Assembly (NCBI RefSeq): GCF_011046245.1
Contig: NZ_CP049241.1
Location: 1,876,001 to 1,940,000, forward strand
Direction: 5' to 3'
DNA from: Allorhizobium pseudoryzae
Lineage (GTDB): Bacteria; Pseudomonadota; Alphaproteobacteria; Rhizobiales; Rhizobiaceae
Length of the DNA: 64,000 nucleotides
A model generated the notes under the pieces. The model was not told the origin of the DNA, made no database searches, and saw only the letters and a program-made list of their open reading frames with translations. Both the position numbers and the translations under genes were made by a program. Positions 53,570 through 62,945 of the stretch are shown here, in pieces; the stretch's first letter is position 1; each line of letters begins with the position of its first letter.

Positions 53570-55456
53570 TCAGAATTTGGGCGGCTGGCTGAGGTCCGGC
53601 TGGCTTGGTGCCGGGGCAGCGGGTGCTGCCGGCGCCGTCGTTCCGGCCGGCGCCGGGCCACCGAGATTGAGGGGCGGGAGGCCCAGCTGCGGGGCCGCCG
53701 GCGCAGCGGCTCCCGATGGCGCAGGGCCGCCGAGGTTCAACGGTGGCAGTCCCATCGACGGGGCGGAGCCGCCGCCGGAGCTTCCGGGATTGAGCGGCGG
53801 CAGCCCGAGAGGATTGTTGTTGTTGCCACCGCCCTGCAGCTGGATCTGCACATCGGCCGGCTTCACCGTTGGCTGCTCGTCCTTGTAGTGCATGACGAGA
53901 CCCGGGAAGGCGATCACCACGATGATCATGATGAACTGGATGATGATGTAGGGGAAAACCCCACGATAGATCTCGGTCGTCTTCACCGGCGGCATCGTCT
54001 TGCCGGTCACTTTGTCGACCCAGTTGCTCGTCGGCGCGATCGAGCGCAGGAAGAACAGCGAGAAGCCGAAGGGTGGCGTCAGGAACGAGGTCTGCAGGTT
54101 GATGCCGAGAATGATGCCGAACCAGACGAGATCGATGCCGAGCTTGTCTGCCACCGGTGCCAGAAGCGGCACCATGATGAAGGCGATTTCGAAGAAATCG
54201 AGGAAGCAGCCGAGAATGAAGACGATGATCGTGACGACGATCAGGAAGCCGTATTCGCCGCCCGGCAGGGCCAGCATCAGGTCCTCGATCCAGACATTGC
54301 CGTTGATGCCGTAGAAGGTGAGGCCGAAGACGCGCGCACCGATCAGGATCATCATGACGAAGGCGGAGAGGCGCGTTGTGGAGTCGAGCGCCGTCTTGAT
54401 CGAGGTGAGTGTCAGGCGGCCCTTGGCGAGCGCCAGGATCAGGGCGCCGGTCGCGCCCATGGCGCCGCCTTCGGTCGGCGTTGCGATGCCGAGGAAGATG
54501 GTGCCAAGCACGAGGAAGATCAGCGCCAGCGGCGGGATCAGAACGATGATCACCTGCTCGGCAAGCCGCGAGATGATCTTCTTTTCCATCCGGCTGTTGG
54601 CGAGCGCGACGCCGTAGCAGGCCACCACGCTGAAGGCGAGGGCTGCGACGAGGCGCCATTCTTCGCTGGCAATGCCGGTGAACAGGATCTCGATGCCGAG
54701 GAAATAAAGACCGACGGAGATGGCGATCATGACGATCAGCGAGGTGACGCCGTTGCCGAGCGTGCGCGCCTCCTGCGGCAGGGCAGGCGCCCATTCCGGC
54801 TTCACCAGGGTGACGGCAAAGATATAGAGGCAGTAGGCGGCAATGATTAGCAAGGCGGGGTAGAGCGCGCCGACATACATGTCGCCGACGGACCGGCCGA
54901 GCTGGTCGGCCATGACGATGAGGACGAGCGACGGCGGAACGATCTGTGCCAGCGTGCCGGAGGCGGCGATCGTGCCGGAGACCAGCGGGCGATTGTAGCC
55001 GTAACGCATCATGATCGGCAGGGATATCAGGCCCATGGCCATGACGGAGGCCGCGACCACGCCGGTCGTCGCCCCCAGCAGCGCGCCAACGAGAATGACG
55101 GCATAGGCAAGACCGCCGCGGATCGGGCCGAACAGCTGGCCGATCGTATCGAGCAGGTCTTCGGCCATGCGCGACCGCTCCAGAATGATCCCCATGAAGG
55201 TGAAGAATGGGATCGACAGCAGCGTATCGTTATACATGATCCCGTAGATACGTTCGGGATGGGATTGCAGCAGCGGCCAGAACAGCCGGATATCCGGCGA
55301 GATATGCGACAGTTCGACGCCGAAGACGAAGAAGATGAGCCCGCCGGCCGCCAGCGTGAAGGCAACGGGGTAACCGAGCAGCAGCATGACCATCACGCTG
55401 GTGAACATCACCAGGGGCAGGTTGTGCGCGACGAGATGAATGATTTCCGCCAGCAT
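53570..55456 (-). CDS. dctM: TRAP transporter large permease (DctM) with Pro/Gly-rich tail
   Basis: A 628-aa membrane protein. Residues 1 to about 520 hold 12-14 hydrophobic helices of the DctM/TakM family (GYPVAFTLAAGG, GVVAASVMAMGLISLP, PTEGGAMGA are family landmarks). The last 100 residues form a low-complexity tail with three GLPPLN motifs, rich in Pro, Gly and Ala. DctM proteins normally stop near 430-500 aa, so the tail is unusual. The ATG at 55456 is 1 base after the dctQ stop. A minus-strand terminator follows. Confidence 0.88.
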   Translation of the reverse strand: MLAEIIHLVAHNLPLVMFTSVMVMLLLGYPVAFTLAAGGLIFFVFGVELSHISPDIRLFWPLLQSHPERIYGIMYNDTLLSIPFFTFMGIILERSRMAEDLLDTIGQLFGPIRGGLAYAVILVGALLGATTGVVAASVMAMGLISLPIMMRYGYNRPLVSGTIAASGTLAQIVPPSLVLIVMADQLGRSVGDMYVGALYPALLIIAAYCLYIFAVTLVKPEWAPALPQEARTLGNGVTSLIVMIAISVGLYFLGIEILFTGIASEEWRLVAALAFSVVACYGVALANSRMEKKIISRLAEQVIIVLIPPLALIFLVLGTIFLGIATPTEGGAMGATGALILALAKGRLTLTSIKTALDSTTRLSAFVMMILIGARVFGLTFYGINGNVWIEDLMLALPGGEYGFLIVVTIIVFILGCFLDFFEIAFIMVPLLAPVADKLGIDLVWFGIILGINLQTSFLTPPFGFSLFFLRSIAPTSNWVDKVTGKTMPPVKTTEIYRGVFPYIIIQFIMIIVVIAFPGLVMHYKDEQPTVKPADVQIQLQGGGNNNNPLGLPPLNPGSSGGGSAPSMGLPPLNLGGPAPSGAAAPAAPQLGLPPLNLGGPAPAGTTAPAAPAAPAPSQPDLSQPPKF

Positions 55457-55457
55457 C

Positions 55458-56015
55458 TCAGACCTCCGACGCCGCTTTGACTTCCGCCGAAACCTCATCG
55501 CGAGGATCGGGGATGCGGCCGATGATGACCGCGAAGCGCTTGATGATTTCGGAGATGGCCTGCGCCAAAAGCAGCGCAAAACCGACCAGGACGACGAGCT
55601 TGGCCGGCCAGATGATCAGGCCGCCGGCATTGGAAGAGATTTCGCCGGACTGGTAGGAGAGCCAGAACCAGGGCAGGGCGAGATAGGTCATGAGTGAGGC
55701 AAAGGGCAGCAGGAAGAGAATGTGCAGCGTCAAATCGACGATGTCGCGGGTGCGTTTCGACCAGGACGAGGACAGGATGTCGATGCGTACATGTTCGTTC
55801 TTCAGAAGTGCATAGGCCGCGGCCAGCATGAAGACGGTGCCGTACAGGTACCATTGAACTTCCAGCCAGGCGTTCGACGAGATGTCGAAGGCCTTGCGCA
55901 TGACGGCATTGCCGGCACTGATGAGAACGGCAGCGAGAAGCAGCCATGCAACCCAACGCCCGATGAAACCGGTCACCGCGTCGATCGCGCGGCTCACCGC
56001 AAGCAGGATGTTCAT
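55458..56015 (-). CDS. dctQ: TRAP transporter small permease (DctQ)
   Basis: A 185-aa membrane protein with four hydrophobic helices typical of DctQ/TakQ. The central segment WLEVQWYLYGTVFMLAAAY and NEHVRIDILSSSW is a DctQ hallmark. It precedes dctM and the two are almost contiguous, so they are translated together. It pairs with DctM and, most likely, the binding protein encoded convergently at 52318. Confidence 0.9.
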   Translation of the reverse strand: MNILLAVSRAIDAVTGFIGRWVAWLLLAAVLISAGNAVMRKAFDISSNAWLEVQWYLYGTVFMLAAAYALLKNEHVRIDILSSSWSKRTRDIVDLTLHILFLLPFASLMTYLALPWFWLSYQSGEISSNAGGLIIWPAKLVVLVGFALLLAQAISEIIKRFAVIIGRIPDPRDEVSAEVKAASEV

Positions 56016-56353
56016 TGATTATCCCCCAAGCATTTTTATTGTTGTATCTTCTCTATGGCTAAAACGCCCGGCGTGGCAACGCTCCAAAAGTCGCGGGCAG
56101 CCGATCGTTTCGACTTTTCTGTCGCCAAACCCTCTAGGCGCGCAAGGAAAGAAAAGCAATCGCCGCCGTGTCGCGCATTTATCAGCGTTTGGTACCACAC
56201 GAAACTTGCCGCGTTTGGCTTGCGTTTGGTCAAGTGTCGGCACGCCTTGTCGCATTGCGCGAGGCGCCGATTTTGTGTAGCTCTATAGTATAGAGGCAGG
56301 CAGGATTTGCGCAGTCACCCACCGGGATGGGATGCTGCGGTTTACGGGAGAGA
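56016..56353. other. divergent intergenic region between dctQ and the oxidase subunit gene
   Basis: About 340 bases without a supported gene. Open frames at 56019-56288 on both strands have no family features or usual codon bias. The region should hold promoters for dctQM (leftward) and the oxidase subunit (rightward), and it contains the palindrome at 56281-56295. Confidence 0.5.
56281..56295. promoter_or_regulatory. 15-base palindrome upstream of oxidase subunit IV gene
   Basis: CTCTATA-G-TATAGAG, perfect around a central G, 58 bases before the gene at 56354. It contains a -10-like TATAGT core, so it may be both promoter and operator. Confidence 0.45.
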
Positions 56354-56584
56354 ATGAGCATGGACAATCATCAGGCGGGACCGGTCGAAACGGGCGCATC
56401 GATGGATTATCGCGAACATGAAAAGACCTACGACCTGTTCCTGGCCGGAGCCAAGTGGGGAACGATGATGGTCGTGGTCCTGCTGCTCGCCATGGTCGGC
56501 GGTTTCTTTGCCGGTGGCGGTCTTTTGGGCGGCCTGCTGCTGTTCGTCATCTTGAATGCCGCCGGGTTTTACCTGCTGCGCTGA
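56354..56584 (+). CDS. aa3-type cytochrome c oxidase subunit IV
   Basis: A 76-aa protein of the COX4_pro_2 family, the small fourth subunit of alphaproteobacterial aa3 oxidase. A short polar N-terminus with HEKTYDLFLAGAKWG precedes two hydrophobic segments (MVVVLLLAMVGGFFAGGG and LLGGLLLFVILNAAGFYLL). GGGAGAGA lies before the ATG at 56354. The gene is away from any cta/cox operon, which is normal for this subunit in the group. It is followed by a bidirectional terminator. Confidence 0.88.
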   Translation: MSMDNHQAGPVETGASMDYREHEKTYDLFLAGAKWGTMMVVVLLLAMVGGFFAGGGLLGGLLLFVILNAAGFYLLR

Positions 56585-56632
56585 TGGAGCGCCGCGCCCA
56601 GCGCGGTTGACGTCCTTGTAAGACACGAGATC

Positions 56633-56678
56633 ACATGAAAAAGGCGGGTCCGCTTCGGCAGGCCCGCCTTTTTCATGT
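56633..56678. terminator. bidirectional terminator between oxidase subunit IV and TPR lipoprotein genes
   Basis: A 16-pair perfect stem (ACATGAAAAAGGCGGG against CCCGCCTTTTTCATGT) with a 14-base loop. The A5/T5 runs on either side can serve both convergent genes. Confidence 0.9.
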
Positions 56679-56704
56679 CGATTTTAACGTCGATGTTTTG
56701 TCGA

Positions 56705-57547
56705 TCAGGTGCCGGAATTGCCGCGCGTGCGGGCTGCGCCGTCCTGTGCCGGCTTGTAGTTCGGATCGAGCCGCACCGCGTGGCTGTAGGACTTGTAGGC
56801 GCGGGCCATATCGCCCTTGCGCTCGTAGACCAGCGCCTGGTTCGCCCAGGATTCCGCCAGCTTGTCGTTCAACTCGATGGCGTGGTTGAAATCGGCAAAG
56901 GCGTTATCGTCGTCGTTCAGTGCGACGTAGGAGACGCCGCGGCCGTTATAGGGTTCCGGCGAGGAGGGTGACAGCGAGATTGCCTTGGAGAAGTCCTCGA
57001 TGGCCTGGGCATGCTGGCCGCGCAGCTGATAGATCAGGCCGCGATTGTGCCAGGCGCGACCGTCGGTGGTTTCCTGCTGGATCGCCTTGTTGAAGTCGTT
57101 GAAGGCTTCGTTGGTGCGACCGGCCTGCCGGTAGATATTGCCGCGCCCGATGAGGGCGACGTCATAATTCGGATTGATTTGCAGTGCCGTATTGTAATCG
57201 TTCACGGCTTCCGACGGCTTGCCCATGTTGCGGTAGACCAGCGCGCGGTTGGCATAGGCCTGGTAGAGGCGCGGGTTCAGCTGGATGGCGCGGTTGAAAT
57301 CGTCAAGCGCCCTGCGGAAGTCGCCCGCGCGGCCATAGGCGGAGCCACGCACGTTGTAGCCTTCCGGATCCTGCGGATTGGCCGCAATGACCGCCGACAG
57401 CGAGGCGATGTTCTGCTCGGAACCCTGGGCGCGATCCAGGCGGATCAGGTCCGTGCTCGCCGGTCCGGTCTGGCAACCGGCCAGTGCAAGGCCGGCAAAG
57501 AACAAGACGGCGCCCGACAGCTTCATGCCGAAGCGTCGGCCAGTCAT
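56705..57547 (-). CDS. TPR-repeat lipoprotein (NlpI-like)
   Basis: A lipoprotein of about 280 aa. The lipobox LALAGC lies near residue 23, after a hydrophobic signal. The rest is a row of tetratricopeptide repeats (NPQDPEGYNVRGSAYGRAGD, NPRLYQAYANRALVYRNMGK and four more similar units). Such proteins scaffold partner proteins at the inner side of the outer membrane; NlpI adapts cell-wall hydrolases for Prc degradation, but identity is not proven here. The ATG at 57547 or 57526 may be the start. Confidence 0.85.
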   Translation of the reverse strand: MTGRRFGMKLSGAVLFFAGLALAGCQTGPASTDLIRLDRAQGSEQNIASLSAVIAANPQDPEGYNVRGSAYGRAGDFRRALDDFNRAIQLNPRLYQAYANRALVYRNMGKPSEAVNDYNTALQINPNYDVALIGRGNIYRQAGRTNEAFNDFNKAIQQETTDGRAWHNRGLIYQLRGQHAQAIEDFSKAISLSPSSPEPYNGRGVSYVALNDDDNAFADFNHAIELNDKLAESWANQALVYERKGDMARAYKSYSHAVRLDPNYKPAQDGAARTRGNSGT

Positions 57548-57734
57548 GGTGTGCTCGGCAGGCGAAAGGTCATCCAGCGAAGGGACATGGGGCATGCTTG
57601 CGGCGGTCTTGGCGGCCATCAGGCGCAGATCCTCGTACTGTGACGAACGGGTGTCGGGCAGGGCAAATCAAAAAAGCGGTGGCGAACATTCGCCCCCGCT
57701 TAAAAGCACGCAAAAACGTCCAAAAGACGGCCAA

Positions 57735-57965
57735 TTAACGGGCGGCAGTGCGACCGCCGGGAATGAGGCCTTCGCGCTGTGCACGCTTGCGAGCAAGCTT
57801 GCGGACGCGGCGAACGGCTTCTGCCTTTTCGCGAGCGCGCTTCTGCGAGGGCTTCTCGTAGTAGTCACGCATTTTCATTTCCCGGAAAATGCCTTCGCGC
57901 TGCATCTTCTTCTTCAGAGCGCGGAGAGCCTGATCGACGTTATTGTCGCGGACAAGTACCTGCAC
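57735..57965 (-). CDS. rpsU: 30S ribosomal protein S21
   Basis: A 76-aa basic protein of the S21 family, which joins the 30S platform near the anti-Shine-Dalgarno. It begins [20 protein letters not shown] and ends [17 protein letters not shown]. The start is a GTG at 57965, six bases after GGGA; a longer in-frame ORF to 58307 has no family character. Many rhizobia carry more than one rpsU. It is divergent from the sarcosine oxidase operon. Confidence 0.92.
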   Translation of the reverse strand: MQVLVRDNNVDQALRALKKKMQREGIFREMKMRDYYEKPSQKRAREKAEAVRRVRKLARKRAQREGLIPGGRTAAR

Positions 57966-58397
57966 GTGAATCCCGTTCCTTTGGTTTTCGAGTTGACCGT
58001 TCCGACTCTGTCCAGGTCGGACGAAACAATAGCTGAAAGCCGGGCGTCTCGTCCGGCAATTGGGGAAGGCACATAACAGAAGGTTTTTGCGAAGTCCAGC
58101 GGGCTCCGAAGCGCTCGATTGAAAAATGCGGTAAAAGTGCTGCGTCCCTTGTTTTGCAGGGGCTCCAGCCCGTTTGCGCCGCCCGTATTGTCCCATTTTT
58201 GGGCCTTCGGTCGGGGCCTTGCTGGATGCATCGGTCGCGCATCCCAGACTCGCTCGATCTCTCCTTTCGTCATCACGAAATCGCGCGTGTCGATAGAAGG
58301 GAGGCAATGCGTCGCAAAGCAGCCATTGCGACGCTCAGCGATTTGCGATTTGTATGGCTCCGCCCACAGGTTTGGGTTCCAGGGAGCATTTGGCACT
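57966..58397. other. divergent intergenic region, rpsU to soxB
   Basis: A 430-base stretch without a supported gene. It should contain the rpsU promoter (leftward) and the sox promoter (rightward) and includes a 9+9 inverted repeat at 58309-58334. In-frame open reading frames on either side run through but lack family features. Confidence 0.5.
58309..58334. promoter_or_regulatory. inverted repeat upstream of soxB, candidate operator
   Basis: GCGTCGCAA (58309-58317) inverted as TTGCGACGC (58326-58334) with an 8-base spacer; a further TTGCGA half-site lies at about 58343. It is about 64 bases before the soxB start. Confidence 0.5.
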
Positions 58398-59651
58398 ATG
58401 CGCAAGTATTCGGTTTTTGCGCTGGCCCGTGAGGCCATGCGCAGCCACAAGGGATGGGAGCCGCAATGGATCTCTCCCGAACCGCGTCCGTCCTACGATG
58501 TCATCATCATCGGCGGCGGCGGCCACGGGCTTGGTGCTGCCTATTATCTGGCCAAGGAACACGGCATCACGAATGTGGCGGTGATCGAAAAGGGGTGGCT
58601 CGGCGGCGGCAATACCGGCCGCAATACCACCATCATTCGGTCAAACTACCTCTATGAAGAGAGCATGGACATCTACGAGCATTCCCTGAAGCTGTGGGAA
58701 GGCCTGAGCCAGGATCTCAACTACAACGTCATGTATTCGCCGCGCGGCGTGATGATGCTGTCGCACAACACGCATGACCAGCAGAGCTTCAAGCGGCACA
58801 TCAATGCCAACCGGCTCTACGGCATCGACAATGAATGGCTGACGCCGGAACAGGCGAAGAAATTCTGTCCGCCGCTCGATATCTCGAAGACGGCACGCTA
58901 TCCCATCAACGGCGCAGCCCTGCAGAAGCGTGGCGGCACCGCCCGCCACGATGCGGTCGCCTGGGGTTATGCCCGCGGCGCGTCCGATCGCGGCGTGCAC
59001 ATTATCCAGAACTGCGAGGTCACCGGCATCCGCCGCGGGCCGAACGGCGAGGTGACCGGCGTCGAGACAAGCCGCGGCTTCATCGGCGCGAAGAAGATCG
59101 GTGTGTCCGCTGCCGGCCATTCCTCTGTCGTCATGCAGATGGCCGGGGTTCGCGTGCCGCTGACCAGCAATCCGCTGCAGGCGTTGGTTTCGGAACCGCT
59201 GAAGCCCATCTTCCCCTGCGTCGTCATGTCGAACACCGTGCACGCCTACATCTCGCAGTCCGACAAGGGCGAGCTCGTCATCGGCGCCGGCACCGATCAG
59301 TACCATTCCTATTCCCAGACCGGCGGGCTGCAGATTATCACCCATACGCTGGACGCGATCTGCGAGCTGTTCCCGATCTTCCGCCGCGTGAAGATGATGC
59401 GCCAGTGGGGTGGCATCACCGACAATACGCCGGACCGTTCGGCGATCCAGAGTGTGACGCCGGTCAAGAACCTGTTCGTCAATTGCGGCTGGGGCACCGG
59501 CGGCTTCAAGGCGACACCGGGGTCTGCGCACCTCTTTGCCTGGCTGATCGCCAAGGGTGAACCGCACCGCCTGGCGGAAGGCCTGACGCTCGACCGCTTC
59601 CGCACCGGCCGCCTGATCGACGAGGCGGCCGCCGCCGCCGTCGCGCATTGA
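58398..59651 (+). CDS. soxB: sarcosine oxidase beta subunit
   Basis: A 417-aa flavoprotein subunit of heterotetrameric sarcosine oxidase, which demethylates sarcosine to glycine. The FAD loop DVIIIGGGGHGLGAAYYL is near residue 34-51. A His in TARHDAVAWGYARGA (near residue 185) is where FMN is covalently bound in the known enzyme. The start at 58398 gives the usual MRKYSVFALAREA N-terminus; the upstream in-frame region is not conserved. First gene of soxBDAG. Confidence 0.95.
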   Translation: MRKYSVFALAREAMRSHKGWEPQWISPEPRPSYDVIIIGGGGHGLGAAYYLAKEHGITNVAVIEKGWLGGGNTGRNTTIIRSNYLYEESMDIYEHSLKLWEGLSQDLNYNVMYSPRGVMMLSHNTHDQQSFKRHINANRLYGIDNEWLTPEQAKKFCPPLDISKTARYPINGAALQKRGGTARHDAVAWGYARGASDRGVHIIQNCEVTGIRRGPNGEVTGVETSRGFIGAKKIGVSAAGHSSVVMQMAGVRVPLTSNPLQALVSEPLKPIFPCVVMSNTVHAYISQSDKGELVIGAGTDQYHSYSQTGGLQIITHTLDAICELFPIFRRVKMMRQWGGITDNTPDRSAIQSVTPVKNLFVNCGWGTGGFKATPGSAHLFAWLIAKGEPHRLAEGLTLDRFRTGRLIDEAAAAAVAH

Positions 59652-59664
59652 CAAGGGGACGACC

Positions 59665-59991
59665 ATGCTTCTGATCCACTGCCCCTATTGCGGCGACGAC
59701 CGCTCCGAGCTCGAATTCCGCTGGGCGGGCGAGGCGCATATCGCCCGGCCAGAGGTCATCTCGGAGATCTCCGACGAGGATTTCGCCGAATACTTCTTCC
59801 TGCGCGACAATACCAAAGGGATTGCCTGGGAACGCTGGCGCCACATCCATGGCTGCGGGCGCTTCTTCAATGCGATCCGCGACACGGTGAGCGACAAGTT
59901 TCTCCTGACCTACAAGGCCGGCCTGCCGCGCCAGCCGGTGCCGGGAACCGAGCCGGTCAGTGCCGGCGGCGCTCAAGGAGGTGCCGCATGA
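59665..59991 (+). CDS. soxD: sarcosine oxidase delta subunit
   Basis: A 108-aa zinc-binding subunit. Cys6 and Cys9 (HCPYCGDD) plus His60 and Cys64 (RHIHGCGRFF) make the expected zinc site. GGGGAC lies before the ATG. Its stop overlaps the soxA start by four bases (ATGA), so the two are coupled. Confidence 0.95.
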   Translation: MLLIHCPYCGDDRSELEFRWAGEAHIARPEVISEISDEDFAEYFFLRDNTKGIAWERWRHIHGCGRFFNAIRDTVSDKFLLTYKAGLPRQPVPGTEPVSAGGAQGGAA

Positions 59992-62945
59992 GCAACCACC
60001 GCATCAAGGGCGCTGGTCGCCTGACGCCGGCCCGCACGGCGCGCTTCACCTTCGATGGCAAGATCTATACGGCGCTGGAAGGCGATACGGTTGCCTCCGC
60101 GCTGCTGGCCAACGGCGTCCACCTGATGGGCCGCTCGTTCAAGTATCACCGTCCGCGCGGCATTCTCTCCGCCGGGCCGGAGGAGCCGAACGCGCTCATC
60201 GACGTGGCGCGCGATGCCGCCCGCCGCCAGCCGAATGTGCGCGCCAGCGTGCAGGAAGTGTTCGACGGCGCGATCATCCGCTCGCAGAACCGCTGGCCGA
60301 CGCTCGGTTTCGATATCGGTTCGCTGAATAACCTGCTCTCGCCCTTCTTTGCAGCGGGTTTCTACTACAAGACCTTCATGTGGCCGCGCGAGGCCTGGGC
60401 GAAGCTCTACGAACCGATCATCCGCCGTGCCGCCGGCCTCGGTGTTGCACCGACGGAAACCGATCCGGATCATTATGCCAACCGCTTTGCCCATTGCGAC
60501 GTGCTGGTGGCGGGTGCCGGTGTAGCCGGCCTAACGGCGGCGCTCTCTGCCGCAAAGACCGGCGCCGAGGTCATCCTCGTCGATGAGCGGGCCGACGTCG
60601 GTGGCGCGCTCCTCTTCGACACCTCGACCATGATCGACGGCAGACCGGGCTATGACTGGGCTCAGGGCGTGCTGGCCCAGTTGAAGGCCATGCCAAATGT
60701 GCGGGTGCTGACGCGCACGACCGTGTTCGGCTACTACAACCACAATTTCCTCGGCCTCGTGGAGCGGGTGACGGATCACCTGCCGAACCCGAACCGGTCG
60801 CTGCCGCGCGAACGGCTGTGGCAGGTGCGGGCGAAGAAGGTGGTGCTCGCCACCGGCGCCATCGAACGCCACATGGTGTTTGCCAACAATGACCGCCCCG
60901 GCATCATGCTGGCCTCGGCGGCCCGGCTCTACCTCAATCATTACGGCGTCGCCGTCGGCTCGAAGATCGGCGTCTACACCGCGCATGATTCCGCCTATGA
61001 GGCGGCCATCGACCTGAAGAAGGCGGGTGTCGAGATCGCGGCAATTGTCGATTGCCGTGCCAAGCCCGGCGAGGCGCTGGTCTCCGCCGCCCGCAATCTT
61101 GGCATCGAGGTGCTGACCGGTTATTCCGTCGTGGATACGGCAGGCCGCTTGCGCATCTCCTCGATGACGGTGGCGCGCAACGGCTCCACCAACCACCGCA
61201 AGATCCCGGTGGATGCGCTTTTGATGTCCGGCGGCTGGACGCCCTCGGTGCATCTCTTCTCGCAATCGCGCGGCAAGCTGAAGTTCGATGCGCAGAACCA
61301 ACGGTTCCTGCCGAACATCTATGCGGAAAACTGTGTCTCGGTCGGCGCCTGCAACGGAACCGACGAGCTCGGCGCCCTTCTCGCCGAAGCGGCAGAGGCC
61401 GGTGGCGGTTCGCTGTCCGTCTCGAGTGAAGCGGCCTATGGCTGGACCGGCGGCATGATCGGCGCTGCCGAAGGGGCCGGCAAGGAGACGGCGGTCAAGG
61501 CCTTCGTCGATTTCCAGCATGACGTGACGGCGAAGGACATCCGCCTCGCCGTGCGCGAGGGCATGCATTCGATCGAGCACATCAAGCGCTTCACCACCAA
61601 CGGCATGGCCTCCGACCAGGGCAAGCTCTCCAACATGCATGGCCTGGCGATTGCTGCGGAAGTGCTGGGCAAGGAGATCCCGCAGGTCGGCCTCACCACC
61701 TTCCGTGCACCCTATACGCCGGTGACCTATGGCACGCTGATTGCCCATTCGCGGGGCGACCTGTTCGACCCGGCGCGCAAGACGCCACTGCATGGCGAAC
61801 TGGTGAAACAGGGTGCCGAGTTCGAGGATGTCGGCAATTGGAAACGCGCTTGGTATTTCCCCCGCCGCGGCGAGGACATGCATGCCGCCGTCAACCGCGA
61901 GTGCAAAACCGCGCGCGAGGTGGCCGGGATTTTCGATGCCTCGACGCTCGGCAAGATCGAGGTGGTCGGCCCGGATGCGGCGAAATTCCTGAACCTCCTC
62001 TACACCAATGCCTGGGACACGCTGAAGCCCGGCAAATGCCGCTATGGCATCATGACCCGCGAGGACGGCTTCGTCTATGACGACGGCGTTGTCGGGCGTC
62101 TGGCGGAAGATCGGTTCCATGTGACGACGACGACCGGCGGTGCGCCGCGCGTGCTGCATCATATGGAGGACTATCTCCAGACCGAATTTCCGGATTTGAA
62201 GGTCTGGCTCACCTCCACCACAGAACAGTGGGCGGTCATTGCCGTGCAGGGACCGAAGGCGCGCGAGATCATCGCGCCGCTGGTGGAGGGGCTCGACCTC
62301 TCCAACGAGGCCTTCCCGCATATGAGTGTCGCCGAATGCACGGTGATGGGCGTACCCGCCCGTCTGTTCCGCGTCTCGTTCACCGGTGAAGTGGGCTTCG
62401 AGGTCAACGTGCCGGCCGATTACGGTGCGGCTGTCTGGAAAGCCATCTGGGAGCGTGGCCAAGCGCTGGGCGCCTGCCTCTATGGCACCGAGACCATGCA
62501 CGTGCTGCGCGCTGAAAAGGGCTATATCATCGTCGGCCAGGATACCGACGGCACGGTAACGCCGGACGATGCCGGTTATGGCTGGGCGGTCTCCAAGAAG
62601 AAGCCGGACTTTGTCGGCATCCGCGGCCTGAAACGCCCGGACCTGATGCGCGAGGGCCGCAAGCAACTGGTCGGCCTGCTGACCGCCGATCCGACCGAGG
62701 TGCTGGAGGAGGGCGGCCAGATCGTCGCCAATCCCAACCAGGCAAAGCCGATGACCATGCTTGGCCATGTGACCTCCGCCTACTGGTCGGAAAATCTCGG
62801 CCGGTCGATTGCGATTGCGCTCGTCGCCGGCGGCCGGGCGCGCATGGGCGAAACGGTCTACATTCCGATGAAAGACAAGACGATTGCCGCCACCGTGACC
62901 GACATGGTGTTCTTCGACAAGGAAGGAGGCCGTATCCATGGCTGA
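59988..62945 (+). CDS. soxA: sarcosine oxidase alpha subunit
   Basis: A 985-aa subunit. A ferredoxin-like N-terminal domain (YTALEGDTVASALLANG, then SFKYHRPRGI) is followed by an FAD/NAD domain with VLVAGAGVAGLTAALSAA near residue 171. The C-terminal half is an aminomethyltransferase-type (GcvT-like) folate domain that captures the methyl group as 5,10-methylene-THF. AAGGAGGTG precedes the ATG at 59988. The start overlaps soxD; the end overlaps soxG by 8 bases. Confidence 0.95.
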   Translation: MSNHRIKGAGRLTPARTARFTFDGKIYTALEGDTVASALLANGVHLMGRSFKYHRPRGILSAGPEEPNALIDVARDAARRQPNVRASVQEVFDGAIIRSQNRWPTLGFDIGSLNNLLSPFFAAGFYYKTFMWPREAWAKLYEPIIRRAAGLGVAPTETDPDHYANRFAHCDVLVAGAGVAGLTAALSAAKTGAEVILVDERADVGGALLFDTSTMIDGRPGYDWAQGVLAQLKAMPNVRVLTRTTVFGYYNHNFLGLVERVTDHLPNPNRSLPRERLWQVRAKKVVLATGAIERHMVFANNDRPGIMLASAARLYLNHYGVAVGSKIGVYTAHDSAYEAAIDLKKAGVEIAAIVDCRAKPGEALVSAARNLGIEVLTGYSVVDTAGRLRISSMTVARNGSTNHRKIPVDALLMSGGWTPSVHLFSQSRGKLKFDAQNQRFLPNIYAENCVSVGACNGTDELGALLAEAAEAGGGSLSVSSEAAYGWTGGMIGAAEGAGKETAVKAFVDFQHDVTAKDIRLAVREGMHSIEHIKRFTTNGMASDQGKLSNMHGLAIAAEVLGKEIPQVGLTTFRAPYTPVTYGTLIAHSRGDLFDPARKTPLHGELVKQGAEFEDVGNWKRAWYFPRRGEDMHAAVNRECKTAREVAGIFDASTLGKIEVVGPDAAKFLNLLYTNAWDTLKPGKCRYGIMTREDGFVYDDGVVGRLAEDRFHVTTTTGGAPRVLHHMEDYLQTEFPDLKVWLTSTTEQWAVIAVQGPKAREIIAPLVEGLDLSNEAFPHMSVAECTVMGVPARLFRVSFTGEVGFEVNVPADYGAAVWKAIWERGQALGACLYGTETMHVLRAEKGYIIVGQDTDGTVTPDDAGYGWAVSKKKPDFVGIRGLKRPDLMREGRKQLVGLLTADPTEVLEEGGQIVANPNQAKPMTMLGHVTSAYWSENLGRSIAIALVAGGRARMGETVYIPMKDKTIAATVTDMVFFDKEGGRIHG

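Noticed and set aside
56019..56288. Overlapping short open frames on both strands upstream of oxidase subunit IV
   Set aside because: No recognisable features, mutual overlap, and the sequence looks like a promoter region.
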